Positions 1-8,468 are shown, numbered from the stretch's first letter. The stretch is 64,000 nt of DNA from Aquabacter sediminis (GCF_028863665.1 NZ_JARBFX010000004.1:186001-250000), one strand, 5' to 3'. Notes: a model not told the origin generated them from the sequence alone. Numbers and translations: made by a program.

Positions 1-244
1 GCGGCACCGTATCATTGCAGTCGAAGCACCAGGCGGTGCCCGCTTCCTCCAGCACCACCAGGTCCGCCCCCTCGGCGGGCGAGCCGCGCATCACCACGTC
101 GAAGCCGAAGCGCAGCGCCTCCACCTCCACCCCGGCGAACCGCCCGATGGCGAGGCGCACCCGCGTGACCCGGGAGAAATTCTGGGCGCGGGCGGCATCC
201 TCGATGGCGTCGCGCAGGCTTTCGCATATGGCCATTTCGTGCAT
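1..244 (-). CDS. hypA: HypA, hydrogenase nickel-insertion protein (3' end beyond window)
   Basis: HypA delivers nickel, with HypB, to the large subunit of [NiFe] hydrogenases. The N-terminus reads MHEMAI, so the nickel-binding His2 and Glu3 are present, and the first zinc-knuckle pair C73-x-x-C76 (WCFDC) lies at the family position just before the left edge. About 81 of the usual ~113 residues are visible; the second zinc Cys pair is outside. The start lies one base past the hupK TGA, so the genes are translationally close and co-transcribed. By synteny with Azorhizobium, hypB would follow. Identification is secure; only completeness is untested. Confidence 0.95.
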   Translation of the reverse strand, partial: MHEMAICESLRDAIEDAARAQNFSRVTRVRLAIGRFAGVEVEALRFGFDVVMRGSPAEGADLVVLEEAGTAWCFDCNDTVP

Positions 245-245
245 G

Positions 246-1181
246 TCAGGCCTCTAGGTGCCCAGCAAGGCGCACCGCCACGCAGGGATTGACGGCGAGA
301 AGGGAAAGCCGTGCGATGAGGCCCGACTCTGCCCGCGCGGGAATGGCGTCGAGCATGCGTTCCAGCAGCCCGCCGGGCGTCAGCGTCCAGCGGCTGGGTG
401 CCAGCATTCTGTAGGACACCACGCGCCCCTCCGCCACGTGGGCGCGATGGACCAGCATGCCGCGCGCCGCCTGGGCGAAGCCGATGCCGTGGGGGCGGGC
501 GCCGCTCAAGGCCTTGGGCGCAGAGGGGCCGAGGCACGCGGACAGGTCCAGGATGCGCGCCAACAGGCGGGCAAAGAGGCTCGGGCCGTCGCGGGCGATG
601 AGAGCCGCGAGGAGGGGCATGTCGCGCACGCGGGCAAGAAGGGTGGCGTCTCTGGCCGGCGCGGCAGTTTCGTCCGCCAAGTTGGCTTCTGCCTCCACGA
701 GGGTGAGGTCCGGCAGTTCCGCGCGTGCCCAGGCGGGATCGAGGGCGGCGACACGCGCCAGGGAGCGCGCGGTGGCTGTCTCTCCGCGCGCCAGGAGGGC
801 GTCCAGCTCTGAGGGCGAGAGGTCGCCCAGCGATAGGACGTCGGGCGCTTGTGGGCCGAAAAGATGGCTCGTCACGCGGGCGGGGGCGTCTTTGGTCTGC
901 AGGAGGGCCAAGCCCTCATTGTCGCGCGCCTCGCCCAAGGCCATGGGCAGGTGATGGAACAGGAACAGACCATGCTCGCGGGCGATCTCGGCGCGGATGG
1001 CGTCCCCGCTTCCACCGGAGAGGCCCAAAGCGGCAGCCGCAGCCGCGCCTTGAGCGGCGGCGCCCACATTATAGAGGCGCGGGATGAGCGCCGCCGCCTC
1101 TTCCGGCACGCGACCGAGCAGCACCCGTTCCGCGTCCGGCATGGGCGCGTAGGTGAAGGGCCGCGCGGTGCGGGCGGCCAT
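246..1181 (-). CDS. hupK: HupK, hydrogenase maturation protein related to the large subunit
   Basis: HupK (HoxV family) is an accessory protein thought to act as a scaffold or chaperone in assembly of the Fe(CN)2CO centre of the hydrogenase large subunit. At 311 residues its C-terminal third still resembles HupL: GFAQAARGMLVHRAHVAEGR parallels the HupL ARGGLGHW...DGRI block, and the last motif is VNPC (C300) where HupL has DPCLAC, so only one of the two metal-binding cysteines remains. The ATG overlaps the hupJ stop (TGATG), which decides the start; longer upstream in-frame translation would run through hupJ. A GTG one codon earlier is an alternative. Ends one base before hypA. Confidence 0.9.
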   Translation of the reverse strand: MAARTARPFTYAPMPDAERVLLGRVPEEAAALIPRLYNVGAAAQGAAAAAALGLSGGSGDAIRAEIAREHGLFLFHHLPMALGEARDNEGLALLQTKDAPARVTSHLFGPQAPDVLSLGDLSPSELDALLARGETATARSLARVAALDPAWARAELPDLTLVEAEANLADETAAPARDATLLARVRDMPLLAALIARDGPSLFARLLARILDLSACLGPSAPKALSGARPHGIGFAQAARGMLVHRAHVAEGRVVSYRMLAPSRWTLTPGGLLERMLDAIPARAESGLIARLSLLAVNPCVAVRLAGHLEA

Positions 1182-2077
1182 CACGAGGTCGCCTCCCGCC
1201 GCGCCGCGCCCGCGCCGAAAATGAGGTCGCGGCGGGTGGGGCGGACCGGGGCGGCCGGCGCGTCGCTCGGCGCGCCGGCAGGGGCCGTGTTCGACGGTGC
1301 TGCACCCGTCTCTGCCTCTGCTGCGCGCGCCTCCGCCTCGCGGGCCTCGGCTGCGGCGATCTCGGCCTCGCGGCGGCGGCGGATCTCGCCGGTCTGCGCG
1401 CCTTCCTCGCGGATGTCGGGATCGAACAATGCGCCCAGCGCCGCCTGCGCCGTCTCCACCGCCTGGAGCATGGAGGAGAAGTCGAACATGGGCGAGAACA
1501 GCGAGCAGGCTTTGTAGGGACCCACTTCCGGCCGGTTGGCGCCGAGGAATTCGTACCAACCGGATGGGAACTCGATGAGTTCCTTGGCGCCGGTGGCCAG
1601 CGCCGACCAGTCGTCGTCCGGCCCGGGCAGCAGTACCAGATTCATGAACCAGGGGGTCACCAGCACGCCCAGCGCGCGGCCCTCATGGGGCCGGAACCCC
1701 ACCGCCTTCACGCCCAGGGTCTCGTTGACCATGGGCACGCCGCGCATCTGGCCAGCATGGATTTCCCGGAAGGCGGCCTCCAGGCGCGGCGGCACAGCGG
1801 CGATGATGGCCTTCAGCCGCTCGTCCTGCTGCGGTGTCACGGCGGCTGGCGCGGCATCGGCGGGCACGTCCAGCACCATGAATTGGTCCCGTGCGCCGTC
1901 ACAGACCGGGCAGCGCCAATGGTCGGGCAGGTCGGCGAAGGCCGTGCGAGGGGGCACCTGCCAGGTCTCGCAGCCTTCCGCCGGATCATAGACGTGCCAG
2001 CAGATCTTGCATTCGAGCCGGGTGGCGGGCGGCAGGTCCGCGCCGCCCGCGCGCAGCGAGCCTTCAAACCGCGCCAT
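1181..2077 (-). CDS. hupJ: Rubredoxin-HupJ fusion, hydrogenase assembly protein
   Basis: A 298-residue two-domain protein. Residues ~18-65 are a rubredoxin, with the CKIC and CPVC iron-binding pairs and the YDP..G and DHWRC framework; this domain equals the separate HupI of Rhizobium leguminosarum. Residues ~85-220 are a HybE/HupJ-type chaperone domain (MVNETLGVKAVGF, LVTPWFMNLVLLPGP), followed by a charged Ala/Glu-rich linker and a terminal TRRDLIFG motif. These families help mature hydrogenase, notably under oxygen. The start used (MARFEGS) overlaps hupH by 14 nt; an upstream ATG at 2095 is possible. The absence of a free-standing hupI fits the fusion. Confidence 0.92.
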   Translation of the reverse strand: MARFEGSLRAGGADLPPATRLECKICWHVYDPAEGCETWQVPPRTAFADLPDHWRCPVCDGARDQFMVLDVPADAAPAAVTPQQDERLKAIIAAVPPRLEAAFREIHAGQMRGVPMVNETLGVKAVGFRPHEGRALGVLVTPWFMNLVLLPGPDDDWSALATGAKELIEFPSGWYEFLGANRPEVGPYKACSLFSPMFDFSSMLQAVETAQAALGALFDPDIREEGAQTGEIRRRREAEIAAAEAREAEARAAEAETGAAPSNTAPAGAPSDAPAAPVRPTRRDLIFGAGAARREATS

Positions 2078-2936
2078 GGCCGTCCTCCTGTGCACCCATC
2101 AGCGTCTCCAGCACCTCGGCGAGGCGTTCGGCGGAGTCGGCGAGGTCCTCGGGGGCGGCGGCGGCCACTTCCGGCAGGCGGGTGATCTCGATGGTATCGA
2201 GGATCAGCATGTCGTTGGAATTGTAGTAGCGCACCCGCCACACATCCTTCAGCGCGCAGGCATCGATGCGGCAATTGCCATAGCCGCGGGACAGGATGGT
2301 GAGGCTGCCTTCGCCCAGCACCGTTTCGATCAGGGCGAGGTCTTCCGGCGTGTGGGGGAGGAGCGAGAAATTGATGACGTGGGAGATCCCGTCTCCGGAC
2401 AAGGCCTGCGCCTTGTGCACGATCTCTGTGATGACCGGCGGGGCATTGAAGATGCCCGGCGCGGGCACGGAGAGGGCGGGGAGATCCACCGTCCAGCCTG
2501 GCCGGAAGGCACGAACCAAAGCGCCGCGCGGGAAGGGGCCCACCTCGATGCGGTCGACACCGCCGGCGCCGCGCACACGCCAGACGCCGGCGAAGGTGGC
2601 TTCCTGGATCTCCAGTGGCGCGTCGCCGCTCACCTTCACCGCCACCTCGCCCTCGCCCAGGCATTCATCGATGAGCGCGCGATTGGCTGCGTCCAGTGGC
2701 GAAACCGCAAAGGAGGCGTGCGCCCCGGCGCGCCAGTTCTGCAGCGCCTCCCAGACCTGCGTGAGCAGGTTGAGCGCGGGCGCCAGGCGGCGGGTATCCA
2801 CCGCGTCTGGCACATGCGGCTCGAATACCCGCATGCCGGAGGGCAGGGGCATGTAGGCGAGCCCGTCGTCCTCCTGCGGCTGACTGCCGGGACCGAAGCC
2901 GATGGGGGGCTGGGTGGCGAAGGGGGAGGAGGCCAT
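2064..2936 (-). CDS. hupH: HupH, hydrogenase expression/formation protein
   Basis: HupH (HyaF family) is needed for maturation of the membrane-bound uptake hydrogenase. The 290-residue protein contains an internal duplication: ALIDECLGEGEVAVKV...FAGVWRVR in the first half and ALIETVLGEGSLTIL...LKDVWRVR in the second, as expected for the two HupH/HyaF domains. The second copy continues into YYNSNDMLILDTIEI, a family hallmark. The gene sits 19 nt after hupG and its 3' end overlaps the start of hupJ by 14 nt, so translational coupling is likely. Start chosen at the ATG after an AGGAGG-like stretch spoiled by none of the upstream frame, which belongs to hupG. Confidence 0.93.
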   Translation of the reverse strand: MASSPFATQPPIGFGPGSQPQEDDGLAYMPLPSGMRVFEPHVPDAVDTRRLAPALNLLTQVWEALQNWRAGAHASFAVSPLDAANRALIDECLGEGEVAVKVSGDAPLEIQEATFAGVWRVRGAGGVDRIEVGPFPRGALVRAFRPGWTVDLPALSVPAPGIFNAPPVITEIVHKAQALSGDGISHVINFSLLPHTPEDLALIETVLGEGSLTILSRGYGNCRIDACALKDVWRVRYYNSNDMLILDTIEITRLPEVAAAAPEDLADSAERLAEVLETLMGAQEDGHGAV

Positions 2937-2955
2937 GGGCGGCTCGCGAACGGGG

Positions 2956-3363
2956 TCAGTGGGTGGAAGTGGGCGGCAGCAGGGCGGAGAGGCGGGCGAG
3001 ATACTCGTCCCAGTCCCGCATACGGGCGACGGACCCTGCGACGGCGCCTGCGCGCACAACCACCAAGGCCGGCAAAGCGAGGCCCAGGGCGCCACGCAGT
3101 TCGGTCTCCAAGGCGGGCCCCGCCACCGCGCCGGTGAGGCGGGCGCCGGAGGGATCGAGCGCCTTAACCAGTTCCGGCAGCACCACCGCGATGTCCGGTG
3201 TCTCCAGATGCGCCTTGGCATGGGAGGGCAGGAAGAGGAGCACATCGCGCGGCTCGACTAGGGCGTCGAGCGCTTCCGCGTAGGCATAGCCGTGGCAGGC
3301 CAGGAGCCGTTGCACCAGGGGATGGAGCGTGGAGGCGGGGGGAGGGGGGGCGGTGTCGAGCAT
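2956..3363 (-). CDS. hupG: HupG, thioredoxin-fold hydrogenase chaperone
   Basis: HupG (HyaE family) is a thioredoxin-fold protein without redox activity that protects or escorts the HupS precursor before Tat export. At 135 residues the length is typical. LLFLPSHAKAHLETPDIAVVLPELVKAL follows the thioredoxin pattern, but no CxxC is present at the active-site position, in keeping with the family. Its ATG overlaps the hupF TGA by one base (ATGA arrangement seen throughout this operon). Export chaperoning fits the clear Tat signal of HupS. Confidence 0.9.
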   Translation of the reverse strand: MLDTAPPPPASTLHPLVQRLLACHGYAYAEALDALVEPRDVLLFLPSHAKAHLETPDIAVVLPELVKALDPSGARLTGAVAGPALETELRGALGLALPALVVVRAGAVAGSVARMRDWDEYLARLSALLPPTSTH

Positions 3364-3689
3364 CAGGCCTCCTTGTGGCCGGCGGCATAGGCGGCGGCGA
3401 GATGGGGCGGGAGCTGCGGCTCCCGGTCGAGATCGGCAAAGGCACGCTCGAAAATTGCGGGGTCTTCACCCGCCATCACCGCCGACAAGGCGGCCAGCGC
3501 CTCGGCGATGCGGGCGGCTTCCTCCGGGTCGAGATGGCTGCGGGCGGCGCCCAGGAAGACGAGGAGATGGTCGCCCACCTCCGCCTCCGGCACCAAGGAG
3601 AGGTCCACTGGCTGCGGGCCATCGGCCCCGGCGCACAGGCCGGCATCGCCGGAGCGGGAGATGAGGCGCATGGGGATGCCGACGCACAT
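3363..3689 (-). CDS. hupF: HupF, HypC-family hydrogenase chaperone
   Basis: A 108-residue HypC paralogue starting MCVGIPMR, where Cys2 is the residue that contacts the hydrogenase active-site precursor. The DLSLVPEAEVGDHLLVFLGAA core is the OB-fold of the family. The extended C-terminus (past residue 75) distinguishes HupF from the generic HypC, which should be encoded elsewhere. HupF has been linked to HupL stability under oxygen in Rhizobium. It lies 3 nt downstream of hupD and overlaps hupG, so it belongs to the hupD-led unit. Confidence 0.93.
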   Translation of the reverse strand: MCVGIPMRLISRSGDAGLCAGADGPQPVDLSLVPEAEVGDHLLVFLGAARSHLDPEEAARIAEALAALSAVMAGEDPAIFERAFADLDREPQLPPHLAAAYAAGHKEA

Positions 3690-3692
3690 GGC

Positions 3693-4313
3693 TCAGGCTC
3701 CCACGCCGCGGGCCAGCACGCGGGCATCGCCGATGCGGCAGGCGTCCTCTGCGCTGGGGCGGCCGGCCTCATAGGCGGCCCGCGTTACGGCGGGGGCAAG
3801 AATGTCAGGGACTGAAGCGGCGCGCGGTCGGGGATCGACGTCGAACTCGGTCCGCAGGAGACCGACCACGTGGTCCGCCGCCGGCGCCACCTGGGCGGCG
3901 ACACCTTCCGTCAGGCCGCCGCCATAATCGTCGAGCGTGTGGGGCTGCACCCCCACAAGGACGAGGCGGCGCGGCGCGCGGCCACGCAGGCGCAGCAAAG
4001 CCAGCACCTCCTGGAAACCGGTCTGGTGGAGGCTGACCTTGCGGGCGGACAGGGCGACGGGAACATCCTCGTCCCGCACCACATGAAGGGTAGTCGGCGG
4101 CAGGCCATAATCCACCGCATCGAGGATGATGACCGTGTCGGCGTCTTCCAGGTGGGGCAGCAGGTAAAGGCCCTGCGTGCCGCCATCCAGGAGGCTCACC
4201 GTGTCCGGGAAATCATAAGTGGCATCCAGGTGCTCGACGGTGCGCACGCCGAAGCCTTCATCCGCCCACAGGATGTTGCCGATGCCGAGTATGAGAATGC
4301 GTTCGTCGGCCAT
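3693..4313 (-). CDS. hupD: HupD, hydrogenase maturation endopeptidase
   Basis: HupD removes the C-terminal tail of HupL after Ni insertion. The 206-residue protein opens with ILILGIGNILWADEGFGVR, the HyaD/HybD signature, and the three nickel-probing ligands of HybD have counterparts: E19 (ADEG), D65 (IILDAVD) and H96 (VSLHQTGF). The substrate is visible in the same locus, as HupL ends in DPCLACSTH plus a 15-residue tail. A 40-residue C-terminal extension beyond the HybD core has no motif I recognise. hupD is preceded by a 230-nt gap holding a terminator and a sigma-54-like site, so it may be separately promoted. Confidence 0.95.
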   Translation of the reverse strand: MADERILILGIGNILWADEGFGVRTVEHLDATYDFPDTVSLLDGGTQGLYLLPHLEDADTVIILDAVDYGLPPTTLHVVRDEDVPVALSARKVSLHQTGFQEVLALLRLRGRAPRRLVLVGVQPHTLDDYGGGLTEGVAAQVAPAADHVVGLLRTEFDVDPRPRAASVPDILAPAVTRAAYEAGRPSAEDACRIGDARVLARGVGA

Positions 4314-4377
4314 GGCGACGTTTTTCCCCTTGAGCCTCCCGGCGCGGTCTGACGCCGCGACTTTCGAACCGTTTCAA

Positions 4378-4394
4378 TTCAAAAGCCGTGCCAG
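4378..4394 (-). promoter_or_regulatory. Possible sigma-54 (-24/-12) promoter for hupD
   Basis: On the minus strand this reads CTGGCACGGCTTTTGAA, against the consensus YTGGCACGRNNNTTGCW. The -24 half is perfect and the spacing is right; the -12 half has TTGA instead of TTGC, which would weaken it. Transcription would begin about 50 nt before the hupD ATG. It lies downstream of the terminator after hupC, which makes an internal promoter useful. Confidence 0.4.
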
Positions 4395-4506
4395 CCGGGC
4401 GACAGAGGAAAGACCCCTTGCACCGCAAGCCTTTCCCGGCTCGGTTCAGCGCAAGGGAAACATAGGGGTGGAAGGCTGTCTTCCATTTGGATCAAAAAAC
4501 GGAAGG

Positions 4507-4538
4507 AAAACGACCGGGGCCACGTTCTGCCCCGGTCG
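4507..4538 (-). terminator. Intrinsic terminator after hupC
   Basis: A perfect 10-bp stem (cgaccggggc 4511-4520 with gccccggtcg 4529-4538) with an 8-nt loop, followed on the minus strand by TTTT. It begins six bases past the hupC stop, so it should end or attenuate transcription of the structural genes hupSLC before the accessory genes. Confidence 0.8.
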
Positions 4539-4543
4539 GGCGT

Positions 4544-5299
4544 TCACTCCGGATCGTCGTCCCGGAACGTGCGGTAGCCATTGGTGATGGCGGAGATCAT
4601 GGTCTGGCGGGACATGATGTCCTCGCGCACCACCGAATAGACGTGGATGATCACGAAGAGGATGATCACCCACATGCCCAGGTGATGCAGCGTGTGCACG
4701 GACAGGCTGCCCCCAAGCAGGGGGATGATCCAGCCGAACAGCTTGTCCTGCCAGGAGCCCAGTCCCTCGCCCTCGGAATAAAGGGCAAAGCCGGTGCCGA
4801 TCATGAAGGCCGAGCCCAGCACCATCACGAAGAAAAGGAAGGTCTGGGCCAAGGGATTGTGGCCGGTGAACTTCAGTGGCCGTGTCTTCAGGAAGGCGTA
4901 CCACTGGGCTTCCACGAACAGCCCGCGCCAGAAGCTCTTGCGCCAGAACGGGAAGGTGAAGAGCTCGCGGGAATAGGTGTTGCCGAAGAAAGCCCAGATG
5001 ATCCGCCCCACAAAGCCCACGGCGAAGATGTAGGCGGCTGCGAAGTGGATGAAGCGGATGGTGCCCATCATGTAATGGGCGCTCGCTTCGCCCGACAAGG
5101 TGGGGAGCGGCGAGCCGATGAGATAGCCGGTGATGCACAGCACCACGATGGACAGCGCATTCACCCAATGCCAGAGGCGTACTGGCGCCTCATAGACATA
5201 GACCGTGGTCAGCTTGCGCCCCGCCGGGTCCCGTTCCGCCGGAATGCCGGCGGCGGGGGGAGAGGCGGGGGCGGGCAATGCGGGGGAGGCATCCGACAT
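4544..5299 (-). CDS. hupC: HupC, membrane b-type cytochrome of uptake hydrogenase
   Basis: HupC anchors HupSL to the periplasmic face of the membrane and passes electrons from H2 to quinone. The 251-residue protein has four hydrophobic segments (about 47-65, 82-104, 150-172, 205-226) with haem-ligand histidines in RLWHWVNA, RFIHFAAAY and HTLHHLGMWV...IHVY, the HyaC pattern. It begins 10 nt after hupL and is followed directly by an intrinsic terminator. The Pro/Ala-rich first 30 residues are poorly conserved; the ATG at 5299 lies after a GGAGG. Confidence 0.95.
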   Translation of the reverse strand: MSDASPALPAPASPPAAGIPAERDPAGRKLTTVYVYEAPVRLWHWVNALSIVVLCITGYLIGSPLPTLSGEASAHYMMGTIRFIHFAAAYIFAVGFVGRIIWAFFGNTYSRELFTFPFWRKSFWRGLFVEAQWYAFLKTRPLKFTGHNPLAQTFLFFVMVLGSAFMIGTGFALYSEGEGLGSWQDKLFGWIIPLLGGSLSVHTLHHLGMWVIILFVIIHVYSVVREDIMSRQTMISAITNGYRTFRDDDPE

Positions 5300-5309
5300 G
5301 GCCGCCTCC

Positions 5310-7124
5310 TCAGCGCACGGTGACGCGGGCGAGTTCCTCGCCGCCCGGCGACATCACATGGGTGGAACAGGCCAGGCACGGATCGAACGAGTGCAGCGTG
5401 CGCAGGATCTCCACCGGCTCTTCGGGGCGCATCATGGGGGTGTTCATGAGCGAGGCTTCGAAGGCGCCGATATTGCCCTTGGGATCACGCGGCCCGCCAT
5501 TCCAGGTGGTGGGCACCACGCACTGATAGTTCTCGATCCGCCCGTCCTTGATCTTGATCCAGTGGCCAAGGCCGCCGCGCGGCGCGGCTACCGTGCCCAC
5601 GCCCTTGGCTTCCTTCGGCCAAGTCTTGGGGTCCCACTTCTCCATATTGGCGGTGGCGGTGTCGCCGGCCTTGATGTTGGCGATGAGGTTGTCGAAGTCG
5701 CCCAGCATCATCTCGGCGCAATAATGGGCCTCCAGCGCGCGCGCCAAGGTCCGGCCGATGGTGGTGGGCAAGGCCTGCTGGGGCGTGAGGTTGGTGCCGG
5801 CGAGCGCATTGAAGCGCCCGAGCGCCTCGTCCACCTGCCCCTTCACATAGGGCACGCCATGGGCATAAGCGAGGATGTAGCGTGCAAGCGGACCCACTTC
5901 CACCGCATTGCCCTTCCAGCGCGGCGCCTTGATCCAGCTGTACTTGGCCGCCTCGTCCACCGCCTCGATATTGGTCTTGGTGCCCTTGGCGGCCGGGCCC
6001 AGCTCATATTTGGGCTCTGTCACGCCGTCCCAGGGATGCAGGCCCTTGTCATTGTTGCCGGCGCCGTAGCTGTACCAGGAATGGGTGACGAACTCTTGGA
6101 CTTGCGCCGGGTCGCGGGGATCGATGGGATGGATTTCGTTCCAGTTGCCATTGAGGATCACGCCGCCGGGCAGCCGGTCGGTGGATTTCTGGCCCTGGAT
6201 GGCTTCGTAGTCGCCATAATCCATCACGTTGGTGGCCGAGAGCCCGCCGCCATAGAGCCAGCCCTTGTAGAAGGAAGCGATGGCGATCACGTCCGGCACA
6301 TAGACGTTCTTGGAGAATTCATAGGCTTCCTGAAGCTTCAGCTTCACGAAGTTGAGCCGCTCCATGTTGAGCGGGGCGCCCGCCGACATGTCCCCTTCCA
6401 TGTTGATGGCGCAGGGCACGCCGCCCACCATGTAGTTGGGATGGGGGTTCTTGCCGCCGAAAATGGTGTGGACCTTCACGATCTCCCGCTGGAAGTCGAG
6501 GGCTTCCAGATAATGGGTGACGGCGAGAAGATCCGCCTCGGGCGGCAGCAGATAGGCCGGGTTGTCCCAATAGCCGTTCTTGAAGATACCGAGCTGGCCG
6601 CTTTCGACAAACTTCTTCAGCCGGTTCTGCACGTCGCGGAAATAGCCGGGGGACGACTTGGAATGGTCGGAAATGGCCTGCTGGAGCGCGGAGGTCGCCT
6701 TGGGGTCGGCCTTCAGCGCATTGATGGGGTTCACCCAGTCGAGCGCATGCAGGTGGTAGAAATGGACCACATGGTCATGCCACTGCAGCACCTTCGCCAT
6801 GATCTCGCGGATCAGGAAGGCGTTGTTGGGGATCTTGATGGCGAGGGCGTCCTCCACAGCGCGCACCGAGGTGAGCGCGTGGCAGCCGGTGCACACGCCG
6901 CAGATGCGCTCCACGAACGCCCAGGCGTCGCGGGGGTCGCGGCCCTTCAGGATCACCTCCAGCCCGCGCCACATGGTGCCGGTGGAGACCGCGTTGCGGA
7001 TGACATTATTGGCATCCACATTCACCTCGCAGCGCATATGGCCTTCGATGCGGGTGACGGGATCGACGACGATGCGGCGGCCGGACGTGTCCAGGCTGAA
7101 GCCGTTGGGGGTCTGGATGGTCAC
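5310..7124 (-). CDS. hupL: HupL, [NiFe] uptake hydrogenase large subunit
   Basis: The catalytic subunit that oxidises H2 at a Ni-Fe(CN)2CO centre. Both metal-binding motifs are intact: [10 protein letters not shown] (C75, C78) near the N-terminus and DPCLACSTH (C583, C586) at the end, followed by a 15-residue tail, [15 protein letters not shown], that HupD should cleave after H589. Length 604 residues is normal for a group 1d enzyme. The ATG overlaps the hupS stop by 4 nt, which couples translation of the two subunits. HupL has no signal of its own and is exported with HupS. Confidence 0.98.
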   Translation of the reverse strand: MTIQTPNGFSLDTSGRRIVVDPVTRIEGHMRCEVNVDANNVIRNAVSTGTMWRGLEVILKGRDPRDAWAFVERICGVCTGCHALTSVRAVEDALAIKIPNNAFLIREIMAKVLQWHDHVVHFYHLHALDWVNPINALKADPKATSALQQAISDHSKSSPGYFRDVQNRLKKFVESGQLGIFKNGYWDNPAYLLPPEADLLAVTHYLEALDFQREIVKVHTIFGGKNPHPNYMVGGVPCAINMEGDMSAGAPLNMERLNFVKLKLQEAYEFSKNVYVPDVIAIASFYKGWLYGGGLSATNVMDYGDYEAIQGQKSTDRLPGGVILNGNWNEIHPIDPRDPAQVQEFVTHSWYSYGAGNNDKGLHPWDGVTEPKYELGPAAKGTKTNIEAVDEAAKYSWIKAPRWKGNAVEVGPLARYILAYAHGVPYVKGQVDEALGRFNALAGTNLTPQQALPTTIGRTLARALEAHYCAEMMLGDFDNLIANIKAGDTATANMEKWDPKTWPKEAKGVGTVAAPRGGLGHWIKIKDGRIENYQCVVPTTWNGGPRDPKGNIGAFEASLMNTPMMRPEEPVEILRTLHSFDPCLACSTHVMSPGGEELARVTVR

Positions 7125-8266
7125 TTGGCGCCTCCCTGGTCATGGGGCGTGGCGGAAGAGGCGGGCGGCGGCGGGGCTGCGGGCTTGGGGCCGTCCCCCT
7201 TGTGCTGGGCGCGCTTCAGCGCGCTGACGGCGGCATGGACCGCAACTGCGCCACCCACGATGCCGGCGGCGGCAAGGCCCACCTGGTCCGCATTGGCCTC
7301 GATGCCGAAGCCCTCGCCCTTCAGGTCGGTGAGGCGGGCATACCAGGATCCCTTGTCCCAGAAGCCGTCTTCCGAGCAGCCGATGCAGCCATGGCCAGCC
7401 TGGATGGGGAAGGACACGCCGTCATTCCAGCGCACGGTGGAGCAGGCGTTATAGGTGGTCGGGCCCTTGCAGCCGACCTTGTAGAGGCAATAGCCTTTGC
7501 GCGCGCCTTCGTCGTCGAACTGCTCCACATACTGGCCGGCATCGAAGTGGGGACGCCGGTAGCATTTGTCGTGGATGCGCTGGGAATAGAACATCTTCGG
7601 CCGGCCCTGGCGGTCGAGCTCGGGGATGTGGTCGAAGGTGAGCATGTAGGTGATGACGCCGGTCATCACCTCGGCGATGGGCGGGCAGCCCGGCACCTTG
7701 ATGATGGGCTTGTCGAAGATCACCTCGTGCACCGGGGTGGCGCGGGTCGGGTTGGGGCGGGCGGCCTGGACGCAGCCATAGGAGGCGCAGGAGCCCCAGG
7801 AGATGATGGCCGCCGCGTCCTTCGACACCTTCTTCAGCTGGTCGACGAAGGGCTTGCCGCCGATGATGCAATACATGCCGTCTTCATTGAGCGGCGGATT
7901 GCCTTCCACGGCCAGGATGTAGCGGCCCTTATACTTGGTCATCACCTCGTCGAGGATGGCTTCCGCCTGATGCCCCGCCGAGGCCATGAGGGTGTCGTCA
8001 TAGTCCAGCGAGATCATGGACAGGACGACGTCCTTCACCAGCGGATGGGCCGAGCGGATGAAGCTCTCCGAGCAGCAGGTGCATTCCAGGCCGTGGAGCC
8101 AGAGCACCGGCAGGCGCGGCTTGGTTTCCATGGCATGGGCGATTTTGGGCGCGAATTCCGGCCCGAGGCCAAGCGCGGCGGCGGTGAGCGAGCAGTATTT
8201 CAGGAATGAGCGGCGGGTGATGCCCTGCCGCCGCATGACGTCATAGAAAGTTTCGAGGCCGGCCAT
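7121..8266 (-). CDS. hupS: HupS, [NiFe] uptake hydrogenase small subunit, O2-tolerant type
   Basis: The FeS subunit (381 residues including signal). A Tat motif, RRSFLK (residues 18-23), and hydrophobic segment precede the mature protein. The proximal-cluster motif is [11 protein letters not shown] (C62, C64, C65) and the next is GSCASYGC. The extra cysteines at C64 and at the end of the second motif match Cys19 and Cys120 of E. coli Hyd-1, ligands of the [4Fe-3S] cluster that gives oxygen tolerance. A C-terminal hydrophobic stretch ([16 protein letters not shown]) is the membrane anchor next to HupC. The start is placed at MAGLETFY; earlier in-frame codons lie across the promoter. Confidence 0.97.
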   Translation of the reverse strand: MAGLETFYDVMRRQGITRRSFLKYCSLTAAALGLGPEFAPKIAHAMETKPRLPVLWLHGLECTCCSESFIRSAHPLVKDVVLSMISLDYDDTLMASAGHQAEAILDEVMTKYKGRYILAVEGNPPLNEDGMYCIIGGKPFVDQLKKVSKDAAAIISWGSCASYGCVQAARPNPTRATPVHEVIFDKPIIKVPGCPPIAEVMTGVITYMLTFDHIPELDRQGRPKMFYSQRIHDKCYRRPHFDAGQYVEQFDDEGARKGYCLYKVGCKGPTTYNACSTVRWNDGVSFPIQAGHGCIGCSEDGFWDKGSWYARLTDLKGEGFGIEANADQVGLAAAGIVGGAVAVHAAVSALKRAQHKGDGPKPAAPPPPASSATPHDQGGAK

Positions 8267-8348
8267 GCGGCGTCCCTCCCCGGTGGAACCTCGCGCTGCC
8301 GGCGGGGCTGAGCCCCTTGTGGTCCCGTGCGCGCTTGGGGATGTCTTC

Positions 8349-8365
8349 AGCAACCGCCGTGCCAC
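8349..8365 (-). promoter_or_regulatory. Sigma-54 (-24/-12) promoter of hupSLC
   Basis: Minus strand GTGGCACGGCGGTTGCT fits YTGGCACGRNNNTTGCW in every position of the -24 (TGGCAC) and -12 (TTGC) elements with correct 5-nt spacing. Transcription should start near 8338, about 70 nt before the hupS ATG. RpoN-dependent hup promoters are known in Bradyrhizobium and Rhizobium, activated by HoxA or NifA. The activator site was not identified. Confidence 0.8.
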
Positions 8366-8468
8366 AGATTGGAACTGTTGCAAGTCAAGGCTTTCGGCAT
8401 GTGCGGAGGGTGCGCGAGGCGGAAAGCGGGTTCCCGGTGGACGAGCGGGGCGGAAAGCGCGTGACCGG

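Noticed and set aside
5205..7454. Long plus-strand open frame opposite hupL and hupC
   Set aside because: It runs antisense to two certain genes, shows no motif and follows from codon bias.
8366..8410. FNR- or NifA-type upstream activator site before hupS
   Set aside because: TTGACTTGCAA and nearby bases only loosely resemble such sites; no TTGAT-N4-ATCAA or TGT-N10-ACA was found.
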